A DNA stretch of 64,000 bases. Origin: Piscicola geometra. Taxonomy: Eukaryota; Annelida; Clitellata; Hirudinida; Piscicolidae. The notes beneath the pieces are model-generated. The model was not told the origin of the DNA. It saw nothing but the letters and a program-made list of their open reading frames with translations, and searched no databases. This document shows positions 30,101-46,655 of the stretch, in pieces. Both the position numbers and the translations under genes were made by a program. Numbering within the stretch: the first letter of the stretch is position 1; each line of letters opens with the position of its first letter. The DNA is taken from positions 216,001 to 280,000 of the forward strand of contig OX030962.1 of NCBI GenBank assembly GCA_943735955.1, read 5' to 3'.

Positions 30101-32070
30101 TGAGTACTTGAATAAGTAATTGACTGAGTAATTGACTAAGTAATTGACTGAGTACTTGAATAAGTAATTGACTGAGTACTTGAATAAGTAATTGACTGAG
30201 TACTTGAATAAGTAATTGACTGAGTAATTGAATAAGTAATTGACTGAGTACTTGAATAAGTAATTGACTGAGTACTTGAATAAGTAATTGACTGAGTACT
30301 TGAATAAGTAATTGACTGAGTACTTGAATAAGTAATTGACTGAGTAATTGAATAAGTAATTGACTGAGTACTTGAATAAGTAATTGACTGAGTACTTGAA
30401 TAAGTAATTGACTGAGTAATTGAATAAGTAATTGACTGAGTAATTGAATAAGTAATTGACTGAGTACTTGAATAAGTAATTGACTGAGTACTTGAATAAG
30501 TAATTGACTGAGTACTTGAATAAGTAATTGACTGAGTACTTGAATAAGTAATTGACTGAGTACTTGACTAAGTAATTGATTGAGTACTTGACTAAGTAAT
30601 TGATTGAGTACTTGAATAAGTAATTGACTGAGTACTTGACTAAGTAATTGACTGAGTACTTGAATAAGTAATTGATTGAGTAATTGAATAAGTAATTGAC
30701 TGAGTAATTGAATAAGTAATTGACTGAGTACTTGAATAAGTAATTGACTGAGTAATTGAATAAGTAATTGACTGAGTACTTGAATAAGTAATTGACTGAG
30801 TACTTGAATAAGTAATTGACTGAGTACTTGAATAAGTAATTGACTGAGTACTTGAATAAGTAATTGACTGAGTACTTGAATAAGTAATTGATTGAGTACT
30901 TGAATAAGTAATTGACTGAGTACTTGAATAAGTAATTGACTGAGTAATTGAATAAGTAATTGACTGAGTAATTGAATAAGTACTTGACTGAGTACTTGAC
31001 TAAGTAATTGATTGAGTACTTGAATAAGTAATTGACTGAGTACTTGAATAAGTAATTGACTGAGTACTTGAATAAGTAATTGATTGAGTAATTGAATAAG
31101 TAATTGACTGAGTAATTGAATAAGTAATTGACTGAGTACTTGAATAAGTAATTGACTGAGTAATTGAATAAGTAATTGACTGAGTACTTGAATAAGTAAT
31201 TGACTGAGTACTTGAATAAGTAATTGACTGAGTACTTGAATAAGTAATTGACTGAGTACTTGAATAAGTAATTGACTGAGTACTTGAATAAGTAATTGAT
31301 TGAGTACTTGAATAAGTAATTGACTGAGTACTTGAATAAGTAATTGACTGAGTAATTGAATAAGTAATTGACTGAGTAATTGAATAAGTACTTGACTGAG
31401 TACTTGACTAAGTAATTGATTGAGTACTTGAATAAGTAATTGACTGAGTACTTGAATAAGTAATTGACTGAGTACTTGAATAAGTAATTGACTGAGTACT
31501 TGAATAAGTAATTGACTGAGTAATTGAATAAGTACTTGACTGAGTACTTGACTAAGTAATTGATTGAGTACTTGAATAAGTAATTGACTGAGTACTTGAA
31601 TAAGTACTTGACTGAGTAATTGAATAAGTAATTGACTGAGTACTTGAATAAGTAATTGACTGAGTACTTGAATAAGTAATTGACTGAGTAATTGAATAAG
31701 TAATTGACTGAGTAATTGAATAAGTACTTGACTGAGTACTTGAATAAGTACTTGACTGAGTAATTGAATAAGTAATTGACTGAGTAATTGAATAAGTAAT
31801 TGACTGAGTAATTGAATAAGTAATTGACTGAGTAATTGAATAAGTAATTGACTGAGTACTTGAATAAGTAATTGACTGAGTACTTGAATAAGTAATTGAT
31901 TAATTGTTTGACTGATGGATTGATTGAAGGTGAAGGAGGAAGGAAAGGCACTCTTGAAGCAGCTGGCTGGCTGCAGACTTACACAGGTTTGTGGTGTTGC
32001 CGATGTTCGTATTGTCGTGGTGCTGATGATGATGCTGAGTAAGGTCACACCAAGCAGAGCACTTAGATAA
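135..32070 (+). CDS. CDC23: Anaphase-promoting complex subunit 8 (CDC23), 3' part, six exons
   Basis: C-terminal part of the TPR scaffold subunit of the APC/C ubiquitin ligase, which drives mitotic exit in the nucleus. Exons seen: 135-299 (acceptor CACACAG, donor GTAGGA), 474-582, 1059-1200, about 2399-2461, 2546-2659, and terminal 31930-32070 with stop TAA. Recognisable APC8 segments in order are [118 protein letters not shown] and [10 protein letters not shown]. Phases agree at each junction (1-1, 2-2, 0-0). The third-to-fourth junction is uncertain: acceptor 2399 keeps phase but loses two family residues (FE), which acceptor 2389 would include out of phase. The last intron (2660-31929, 29.27 kb) is almost entirely a 24-bp minisatellite. 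The 5' exons lie outside the window. The C-terminal tail after the last TPR is shorter than I would expect. AATAAA at 32239 is a likely poly(A) signal. Confidence 0.88.
1201..1600. repeat. GATGAT/GGTGGT microsatellite-minisatellite in a CDC23 intron
   Basis: Irregular array of (GAT)n blocks alternating with GAGGGTGGTCGTGTTTGTTGG-like spacers. It begins immediately after the exon that ends at 1200. Any reading frame here is a repeat artefact. Confidence 0.85.
1640..2010. repeat. GTTGTTGGTGGTG minisatellite in a CDC23 intron
   Basis: Tandem GT-rich repeat, core GTTGTTGGTGGTGGGGATG then TTGGTCGTGTG, with four near-perfect longer units at about 1780-1890. Long open frames on both strands (His/Gln/Pro-rich or Gly/Val-rich) arise only from the repeat. 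Confidence 0.85.
2057..2200 (+). mobile_element. tRNA-derived SINE, copy 1
   Basis: An A-box-like GGCTTAGATGG is followed about 45 bp later by a perfect B box (GGTTCGAACCCC). After it comes a tail (GAGCAACCGTGAGCTATC, then ATATACCT) shared with a second copy at about 57880. It is internal-promoter-like and lies in a CDC23 intron. It is not a functional tRNA: I could not fold a complete acceptor stem, and the shared 3' body marks it as a SINE. Confidence 0.6.
3014..31900. repeat. 24-bp minisatellite array, ~28.9 kb, about 1,200 units, inside the last CDC23 intron
   Basis: The unit on the plus strand is two related 12-mers, TTGAATAAGTAA and TTGACTGAGTAC. Variation is almost all single-base: AATAAG/ACTAAG, GTAATTG/GTACTTG, TTGACTGAG/TTGATTGAG, and GTAC/GTAA at the unit end. 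Register is kept from about 3014 to 24060 without an indel. Single-base deletions occur near 24060 and 24347, and register is then kept again to 31900. All three minus-strand frames are free of stops (octapeptides [24 protein letters not shown]), while every plus-strand frame has a stop per unit. The long minus-strand open frames (2936-31951 and 23442-32048) are therefore a property of the unit and are not annotated as genes. The edges decay: GAAAGAG units near 3025-3040, and TTAATTGTTTGACTGATGG near 31900-31920. Confidence 0.97.
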
Positions 32071-32440
32071 GCCCCCGATGATAACGACAGGAGGAAGGCA
32101 GACAGTCCACCTGCCCACCTGGCAATAGTGACCTTCCGGACGCTTCCCTGGAGCCTTCCACCCCGTCATCACTCGAAGTTACCGACTCTTAAATGCTGAA
32201 TTAGAAAAGTTTTATACTTCGTGAATACTTTTTAAAACAATAAAATCTTTTTTCATTAAGACAATTTCCTTTAGTTTTTGCCTGCGAAGATTATTCATCA
32301 TAAATATTCGTCAGGTTAAACGTTCAAGTGTTTTTCTTATAACTTTGTACTTTTAATAAATGAATTAAATTGGTGGATTTAAAATCAAGAAATCAACCTA
32401 AATCTCTTGTGTTTTATCTAAACATTTTCAACTTCTATGA
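32071..32440 (+). other. CDC23 3' UTR and flank
   Basis: This sequence follows the CDC23 stop. It is AT-rich and non-coding, with an AATAAA hexamer at 32239-32244 about 170 bp after the stop. I see nothing else in it. Confidence 0.5.
32239..32244 (+). terminator. Candidate CDC23 poly(A) signal AATAAA
   Basis: Canonical hexamer 169 bp downstream of the CDC23 stop codon, followed by a T-rich stretch. Confidence 0.45.
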
Positions 32441-32455
32441 GTGTCTTGCTCAATG

Positions 32456-32704
32456 GGCCACCCATAAAAGACGTCCACACAAAAGGAGAGCAAAAAGTGG
32501 ACAAGGGGGAGGGGGTTTATTTGTGAACATATACTCTTTATATTGATGTAAATTATCACAAAATATTCATTGATTTAAATTCGGTAAATTATATATTTTG
32601 GACGTCCACAACTAGGGGGGGGAGGGGGGGTTAAGTCAAAAGTGGACAAGGGGGGGAAGGGTACAAAAAAAATGAATTTTTGGACGTCTTTTATGGATGG
32701 CCCC
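32456..32704. mobile_element. MITE-like element with terminal inverted repeats
   Basis: The left end reads GGGCCACCCATAAAAGACGT. The right end is its inverse (ACGTCTTTTATGGATGGCCC), so the two ends form terminal inverted repeats of about 24 bp around a ~250-bp non-coding interior. The interior repeats TTTTGGACGTCC and AAAAGTGGACAAGGGGG. No transposase is present, so it is non-autonomous. I could not define a target-site duplication. Confidence 0.7.
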
Positions 32705-32942
32705 AAGCTTACTTCATAATGATTTGCACTCATCAGGTGTGACGAGAAGCCAAGCCGAAAACCAAATAAAATGTCACATTTTTTCGATTGATTCATTTTG
32801 CATACAAGCAGGTCATGAAGTCAGACCAAACTTAAGTATGTAGCCAAAGACTATAATTATTTTGTGCTATTATTCATCAGTGTACAAGGCAGACAGTCGA
32901 TGTAGAGTCGGACACAAGTAGAAGAACTTTAAAAAAAGAGGA

Positions 32943-33065
32943 AAGCTTCGAACTAAAAGTAAATTAAAACATTGAACTATAAGTAAATTAAAACATTGAA
33001 CTATAAGTAAATTAAAACATCGAACTAAAAGTAAATTAAAACATTGAACTAAATATAATTTATTA
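32943..33065. repeat. 24-bp tandem repeat, about 5 copies
   Basis: Near-identical copies of GAACTAAAAGTAA followed by ATTAAAACATT, in the intergenic gap between the CDC23 and RCE1 3' ends. Unrelated in sequence to the 24-bp array in CDC23. Confidence 0.8.
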
Positions 33066-33137
33066 TTAAATGCTAAATTGTGCTACTAAAAAGTAAGTTT
33101 AAAAGATCTTGTGAACAAGTAAAAATGGATGAAAACA

Positions 33138-33143
33138 TTTATT
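33138..33143 (-). terminator. Candidate RCE1 poly(A) signal AATAAA
   Basis: AATAAA on the minus strand, about 185 bp past the RCE1 stop. Confidence 0.4.
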
Positions 33144-33324
33144 CGTTCAGCCTTCGTGCATAAGCCTCCATGAAGCAAAGCCCTCTTTTCAAATGAATTC
33201 CTATTTGGATGCAAAGAAGAGGTCGAATGCACCAACTCATCCATGACAACACACGCCCTTGCACAACGTCCAATCTGCAGGCGTCCTTTCTAGAACGTCC
33301 CATCTCCATCATCATGGGGCAAGA

Positions 33325-40241
<6,917 letters not shown>

Positions 40242-41225
40242 TAGGGTGAGTGAAAATTTACAAGTTCTTAAATTTTAGACTTAAAACTGGGAGATAATGA
40301 AATGAGACTTGTAAACATAAACGGTTGTAGGTTAACTGCACACGAATGAAGCACACTGCAAATGTGTTAAATGCAATTTGCTTTTGCACGTTTATTTTGC
40401 GGATTGATGGGGTAAAATTTTTTCTTTTTTTACCGTAAAAAGGAGAAAAATTGGAAAAAACTATATTACAAACATAAACATAAACATAGATAATGTAGCA
40501 TAGACGATAAATAAAATATTAATAAAATATATGGACTAAACTTAACTTAATCCTTAAGGTCCTTTTACAAAAAAATGGACTAATAAACAAATTTTAAAAT
40601 AATGTTGAAATGGAAAAATTTAATAATAATAAGTTTAAATTATTTTTTCAGAATAATCGTCTAACTGATTAAAATAATTTAATCTGTTTGCAATATGTGG
40701 AAAACGTATTTTAAAATGTAGAATTAAATATTTTGGTAACTTTTTCTATGGTTTGACAAAATAACTATCAGTCTCAAACTTGGACCACAAACCTAATCGT
40801 ATGTAGTCTCTTCTTACATCTTGAGAATTCTGTCGATGACCTTAATGCATTTCGAGCACAAGTGCTGTCGTTAGTAAAAATTGTTTGCTGTCGTTTGAAG
40901 CTTTAACTAGAACCCGTCTCATCTAAACCCACATCAACTAGAATCAGGATAAAAAGTCTTCAAGAAAAGATTCTCACGAAAACATTTTTTAAATCTAATT
41001 TTATTTTTGAGAATAGTTAACTAAACTAAAAAATAGTAGTTGAACTTTTCCAAACTATTTTGCAACTATTTTTTCATTCACTTATTGACAGTCAGAATCG
41101 GAAGCAGCCAGGGTCGGCGATCGGCTGCATGAACGATTCTGAAGCCCCCTCCCCCCACTTAAAAAAACATTTTTTAACTTTTGTTTTTAAACGAATATTT
41201 AAGTAAGCAATAAAAAGTTTTATTT
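40242..41225. other. Upstream region of RCE1, no gene seen
   Basis: AT-rich sequence between the RCE1 start codon and dispersed repeat B. It should contain the RCE1 promoter, but I see no clear TATA box or other motif on the minus strand. Confidence 0.35.
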
Positions 41226-41228
41226 TAG

Positions 41229-41422
41229 ACAGCTATAACTATAACTACACATACTCACAATGTATTAATATGTAAAAATTCTGTTTTATGCCATGTTTGA
41301 CGAATGTGCTCTCATCAAAACAAGAGTTTGAAAATATTTTTATTGAAAAAAAAGAAGAGGGGGTCCAAATTAAGGTGAACCCCTTCACTACCAAAAAGTG
41401 GGAGGTCCGGACCCCAAGACAA
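41229..41422 (+). repeat. Dispersed repeat family B, copy 1
   Basis: Shares a ~190-bp segment in the same orientation with 46477-46655. It starts CTATAACTACACATACTCAC and includes ATGCCATGTTTGACGA, and CACTACCAAAAAGTGGGAGG then TCCGGACCCCAAG. Copies differ by scattered substitutions. Short open frames in both copies are not conserved enough to argue for coding. Confidence 0.75.
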
Positions 41423-41550
41423 AGCTTTTTGAAGGATAATACTTTTTTCTCTTCATTAATCCAACAAAGTCCACTTTTTTCACATTTTACCGAGGTTCCG
41501 TCTGTAGTTGATGCTACCAAGTGTTCCTTCTGCAATCCATTTTCTCTTAC

Positions 41551-41614
41551 GAGCGCTCTTGAATTTGAAGAAAGAGCGCTATAGAAATCTATTTGATTGA
41601 TTGATTGATTGATA
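41551..41614 (+). mobile_element. LINE/SINE 3' tail
   Basis: GAAAGAGCGCTATAGAAAT followed by TTTGATTGATTGATTGATTG. This is the same tail as at 50949 and 63006 and, reversed, 55541. It marks the 3' end of a short retroposed copy whose body I could not define. Confidence 0.6.
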
Positions 41615-43476
41615 CGGACTCTACCGCATCAGAAAGTAGAAACGTGCTGGTTGCCGGTTCTAGCATAGCAGAATATTTTGCGATTAAACAGAACTGCACC
41701 ATAAATGTTACAGTAATATATAGAGCTGTGCTTTAATCTACGTTAAATTTCGATTAACGCGTTAATGAATTAACGACTGTTAACATATTTAATGCCGTTA
41801 AATATTTTAACGCATTAAACATTTTTAATGCATTTAAACTTATCCAAATTAAACTTTATTTTGCTGTTTTGGTTACATTGCCAGCAAGTGAACACAAACA
41901 CTATTAGTTTACTGTCGAATGGGAAAAATTACATTTCGTCAAAAAAAAATCATTTTTTGAAGATTTGCAACAGAACTTCTAGAGAGTTTAAAATAATTGA
42001 AATTTTCAATCAATCAATCACTAATAATTTGTATAGCGCCCTTTACTAAGTGAACAAAAGCGCTCAGCCATCACGTCCCAAACAAGTACGTCTTCAGGCC
42101 TCGACGGAAAGTTATGAGTGACTTAGTTGAAGTTAAAGAAGAAGGTAAAGAATTACATAAAAGAGGACCACAGTAAGAAAAAGAACGTTTAGCAAAAGAG
42201 TGTTTAACTGGAAAACGAAAAGAACGATTAAAGGTGGATGATCTTAGACCAGATTTAGGGGGTTGTTTAATTAGATTTTTAAGATAGATTGGAGCATTAC
42301 AGTTATGAATTTTAAACATATTTAGGCATATTTTAAAAGTCACTCTAGATCTCAAAGGTAGCCAATGTAACAAACGAAGATAAGGAGAAATGTGAGAAAA
42401 CTTAGGAGCACGAGCAACAAGACGAGCAGCACAATTGAAGGTTTTATTTAGAGGAGCCAAAGTAGTATTAGGGAGACCATAGTAAAGAGAGTTGCAATAA
42501 TCAATCCTGGACAGAACTATAGAAGATACAAGAAGTTGTAGGGTAGGATCATCGAGAAAAGGAAGAAGCTGTTTAATACGACGAATGTGAAAGTAGCAAG
42601 ATTTAGAGACAGATAGAATTTGAGGAATAAGTTAGAATAAAAAATAAAACCAAGGCTACGAATGGAAGATGAAGGGTTTAGAGTGAATGAAGAGGGGGGA
42701 GGCAAAACTAAAGAAGGAATAGATAGTAAAGACTTTGATTTTTCATTGAAATATATGAGTTCAAATTTGTCCGGATTAAGTTTTAGAAACATAGATGAAG
42801 CCCAAGAGATTATAGATTGAAGACAGAGAGTTATTTTATTAACAGTAAGGTCAAGAGAAGAGTCAGTGAAAGATGTATAAATATAGGAATCGTCAGCATA
42901 AATTTGACTGTTTAGAGAAGATGATGAAATAATATTAGGTAGTTCCGAGGTATAAAGAATAAAAAGTAAAGGACCAAGGATTGAGCCCTGTGGAACACCA
43001 TAAGATAAAGAAACAGAAGAAGAACGAGAAGATTCTATTGATACATAGGAAGTTCGCTCAGAAAGGTAGGATTTAAGCCAGATAAGAGAGGAATCAGAAA
43101 TATTAGAGGAAGAATCTAAAACATTTAATGAAAGAGTATGGTCGACAGTGTCAAAAGCAGCTAAAAAGTCAAGGCATAAAAGAAGAGAAGAGGCATTAGA
43201 ATCAGAAGTTAAAATAAGGTCATTATAGAGTTTAAGTAAAGCAGTTTCAGTGGAGTGGCCAATTCTGAAACCAGATTGAGAGGAAGGAAGAAGTGAGTTT
43301 TTTTTCTAGATAGAAGATCAATTGTTGAGAAATAACTTTTTCAAGGACTTTAGAAAGAAAGGAAAGGTTAGATACAGGTCTATAACTGGATAAGGATGCA
43401 GGATCAAGAGAAGGCTTCTTAATTGTAGGAATAACAAATGAAGATTTGAGGGCAGACGGATATTTAGATGTAAAAA

Positions 43477-44030
43477 AAGTAGAGACCGACCGAAATTCGG
43501 TTCGGTTTCGGTTTCGGCGCCGAAATTGCCAATTTTCTTAGTTTCGGCAATTTTTCGGTTTCGGCCGAATCTAATTTTACAATTTCGGCAATTTTTCGGT
43601 TTCGGCCGAAAATAATTTTGTAATTTCGGCTCAATTTCGGTTTCGGCCGCAATGGATCTCATATTTACCGAAAAACCGAAATTTTTATTTATTTATGTAG
43701 TTTATCTGATATATCTGTATCCTCAATCGAACTATTAAGTTCGGGTTCGATTCTCTATTAGATATCTATTAGTTATCGTGGTTGATTGATTTATGGGTGT
43801 CATCAGACCAATTATTCGAATAACATATACAAGCATCTGGAACAACAATCATGTATTTGAAATTTAAGTAAATTAGGATACGTTCAATGATGATATTTAA
43901 CAAAACTTTTTTTACGCAAATTCTATTTCTTAAAACATTTGTTTTAAAAATTGTTATTGTCAAAAGTAAGTATTTGTATATCCTCAATCGAACTCGAATT
44001 ATTAAGTTTGTGCACTCACAATCTTACCAT
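43477..44030. mobile_element. Unclassified insertion inside LINE copy 2
   Basis: The segment between the RT and endonuclease halves of the LINE opens with a TTTCGG-rich region (43490-43670: repeated AATTTTTCGGTTTCGGCC words). It continues with AT-rich DNA in which TCCTCAATCGAACT occurs twice, at about 43720 and 43981. It has no coding support. Insertion plus loss of the LINE RT N-terminus is inferred. Confidence 0.5.
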
Positions 44031-45247
44031 GGGGATTTTTTAGAGATTAGACGATACCGGAAAGTTTTAAATGGAGCAAAAATATCTAAAAGGGAAGATA
44101 GAGTAAGATTGAAATTATCCATAAAACTATCCACATCAGTAAAAGATTTAGAGCAAAAGTCAGAAGAAAGAAAGCATTTAGTAAAATTTATTTTATCAAA
44201 ATTAGACCAAGAGCGCTTAACAATAGAAGAGGGGAAGTTAGAAAAAGGCTGAACAAGAGATAATTTAAAAGATATAAAGTAGTGGTCAGTAAAGTGGAGT
44301 GGAATAGATGTTAAGTCATTAATTTTGCTATAATTAGAAGAAATCACAAAGTCAAGAGTATTACCAAGAGCATGAGTAGGAAAATTACAGTTTTGAGATA
44401 AATTAAAAAGAGAAAGAATTTCAAGAAACTTAGCAACATAGAAATCAGAAGGTTTATTACTAGAGATATTAAAGTCTCCAAGAATAAAAAATGGACAAGA
44501 TAAAGAATAAAGGAGTTCAGAGAGATTATGAAAATCATCTAAAAATTGAGGTAAGGAACTGTTAGGAGGTCTATATATAGCAATTAAATTAAATTTGAAA
44601 GAAGAAAGTTTAACAGTAGTAAAAAGGCATTCAAAGGAAGAAAAATGAACAGAAGAGTCAACAGAGATAGAATACAAGGACTTAAGTAAAATACAGATAC
44701 CACCATATGAAGAGTGTCGAGGAGAAAGAGGGTTAGTTGGAGGCCGAGCAAGTTCAACAAAGGAAAAACCAGTAGGAGTAGAAGCAATAACTGAGGGTGA
44801 TGAAGCAGATTCATGCCAAGTTTCAGTTAAAATAAAAAAGTCTAAATAGTTAGAGGTAATTAGATCAGAGATATAGAGTGACTTATTATTAAGTGATCTT
44901 GTGTTTAGGAGGCCAAACTTTAGATTAGTATTTTTAGAGATAATATTATTGAAGTTAACTTTATTCTTATTATCATTATTTATTTTTTTATTATTATCAG
45001 AATTTTTATGATAAATTAATTTAGAAGATTTTTTATTAATAATAGAATTTAATTTATAATTCAATTGTGTGTTAGTAGTTTTATCTAGGTTAGGATTAGG
45101 GTTAGAAAGGATAAGCTTTTCATTTTTTTTATAATTTCTAATAAATTTATGGTCTAAGATCTGTAAATTAAAAGCCCTACGTCTTACACTACTTTTAGGA
45201 AGTTTAGCGAAAGAAGAGAGTTCAATTAAAAAGTCCCTAGAATACAT
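44024..45247 (-). CDS. Apurinic-like endonuclease domain of non-LTR retrotransposon ORF
   Basis: About 407 codons from ATG at 45247. The APE-type endonuclease motifs appear in order: LLNTRSLNNKS, FFILTETWHESA, GGICILLK, IAIYRPPNSS, FILGDFNISSN, NTLDFVISSN and FTDHYFISF. The reading frame ends where the element is interrupted near 44030, just after RYRLISKKSPW, where the linker to the RT should start. Intact over its length but part of a broken element. Confidence 0.85.
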   Translation of the reverse strand: MYSRDFLIELSSFAKLPKSSVRRRAFNLQILDHKFIRNYKKNEKLILSNPNPNLDKTTNTQLNYKLNSIINKKSSKLIYHKNSDNNKKINNDNKNKVNFNNIISKNTNLKFGLLNTRSLNNKSLYISDLITSNYLDFFILTETWHESASSPSVIASTPTGFSFVELARPPTNPLSPRHSSYGGICILLKSLYSISVDSSVHFSSFECLFTTVKLSSFKFNLIAIYRPPNSSLPQFLDDFHNLSELLYSLSCPFFILGDFNISSNKPSDFYVAKFLEILSLFNLSQNCNFPTHALGNTLDFVISSNYSKINDLTSIPLHFTDHYFISFKLSLVQPFSNFPSSIVKRSWSNFDKINFTKCFLSSDFCSKSFTDVDSFMDNFNLTLSSLLDIFAPFKTFRYRLISKKSPW

Positions 45248-45779
45248 AATAGAATGGCAATTAGGAAAGAAAAAAATTTAAATTTATAAAAAAATACTAT
45301 TCCACTCATAAAAAACCGTCTAGCCATCAGCAATACAACGTTCAAAACAGTAACAACTGAGCGCCATGCCGCCATGATGGACGCTAAACAAAAAAAAGGA
45401 ATCAATAGTGTTACTTTACACAAGGAATATGCACTTCAGAAGAGGATCCAGCTTATGTTATTTGTTTCAAATTAAAAAAAAATTCCAAACTGGACCAGAG
45501 AAAGATTAATCAAAATATCCAATGGTTAAAGAATTGCCACATCATTAGACCCCTGATTTAAATACTTAAAATGTCTTTAAAAGGATGAAAAATAATTAAC
45601 GTGGAAAGAATTGGAGAAACTATTTAGAAGAAAAAAACTTCCAAAACTCTACAGCCTTCACCAAACAAACGACTATATTTGTATACGAACATATGTAGCT
45701 TCAGATTCTGTAGATAAAGATGCCTCAATGATGACAAAGTCAATAACTCAACGTTATAGAACAGAATCTTAAGTAGGCT

Positions 45780-45970
45780 TTGAGAGTTTTCTTGTTTGGT
45801 GGCAACAACACTAAGGAGCATATCCGGCTCTTGCGAAACTGGCAAGAAAATTCTTGTGATCTCCTGCAAGTACAGTTCAATGTGAACGTCTATTCAGCTT
45901 GTTAGAACACCTAGTTAGCAAGAAAAGAGCCTCTTTAAATACAACTAATGTTGAATAAATTAGACTTAGC
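45780..45970 (+). pseudogene. hAT transposase C-terminal relic
   Basis: The plus-strand reading gives YPALAKLARKFL, then remnants of a serine/leucine segment and KRASLNTTNVE-like sequence interrupted by stops and frameshifts. This matches the layout of the hAT dimerisation domain (P-LA-LARKFL ... SKKRSSL). Ancient and non-functional. Confidence 0.55.
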
Positions 45971-46370
45971 TGTTGTTGTTTCGTCACTTTAACCATAAAT
46001 TTGTTTGCTGGTTCTCGATCGTGGTTATAAAAATTCTTCAAGGAAATAATCTTCAAGAAAGAATACGTTATCCTTAAAACTAAAAGATAAAAATTTAATA
46101 CTTTAATCTAATGTTTGCTCTATTAAAATTAATAAAATTATATAAAAACGCACTTCTTCCTCCCGGTTATTCTCTGGGAGTTCTAACAACATTTCTCATA
46201 AAACTCTGAAAGTTTCATGTCTTTTATTTGATATTTCCAACATAAGCTAAAAATATTTTAAATAATTATTAGGTTTTTTTTATTATTTATTAAATAAATT
46301 TGTTTCTAAAAATTATTTTACATTAACTAAATTAATAAAATTAATAAAAAGCTTTTTCAATGAAAATCTC

Positions 46371-46470
46371 TTCTTGAAGACTTTTTGTCCTGAAGACTTT
46401 TTATCCTAAAGACTTTTTATCTTGAAGACTTTTTATTCTGAAGACTTTTTATCCGAAGACTTTTTATCCG
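46371..46470. repeat. 18-bp tandem repeat, about 5 copies
   Basis: Repeated GAAGACTTTTTATCCT-type units. It lies directly upstream of dispersed repeat family B copy 2. Confidence 0.85.
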
Positions 46471-46476
46471 CTCACC

Positions 46477-46655
46477 AACTATAACTACACATACTCACAA
46501 TGTATTACTATGTAAAAATTCTGTTTTATGCCATGTTTGACGATTATGTTCGATCAAAACAAGAGTTTAGAAATGTTTTTATTGAAAAAAGTGGAGGAGT
46601 TCACATTAAGGCAGACCCCCTCACTACCAAAAAGTGGGAGGTCCGGACCCCAAGA
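46477..46655 (+). repeat. Dispersed repeat family B, copy 2
   Basis: Same orientation and same landmarks as 41229-41422: CACATACTCACAATGTATTA, ATGCCATGTTTGACGA, and AAGTGGGAGGTCCGGACCCC. Confidence 0.75.

Larger units (their letters stand above)
42005..45290 (-). mobile_element. Non-LTR retrotransposon, long but broken, copy 2
   Basis: The minus-strand element has its 3' end near 42005 (tail CAATCAATCAATC), an RT half at 42071-43320 and an endonuclease region at 44024-45247. The RT half carries the same motifs as the 37-kb copy but has more frame breaks, and shows YRPVSNLSFLSK-like sequence near 43350. A ~550-bp foreign segment sits at about 43477-44030, and the N-terminal RT part is missing. 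The element is therefore inactive. Confidence 0.85.

Noticed and set aside
3014..31900. CRISPR array or centromeric satellite
   Set aside because: There are no unique spacers and the units are contiguous, so it is not CRISPR. A centromeric role is unlikely because the array is bounded by exons of one gene, though it cannot be formally excluded.
2936..31951. Giant 9,671-codon minus-strand ORF (and the 2,868-codon one overlapping it)
   Set aside because: It is produced by a 24-bp repeat lacking stops in all three antisense frames. It begins in CDC23 terminal-exon antisense sequence, passes two frameshifts without ending, and shows no domain.
40840..40990. Possible additional hAT fragment
   Set aside because: A few short words were suggestive, but no motif could be defended.
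43887..44252. Plus-strand 121-codon ORF
   Set aside because: It overlaps the antisense of the LINE endonuclease and the inserted element; no recognisable sequence.
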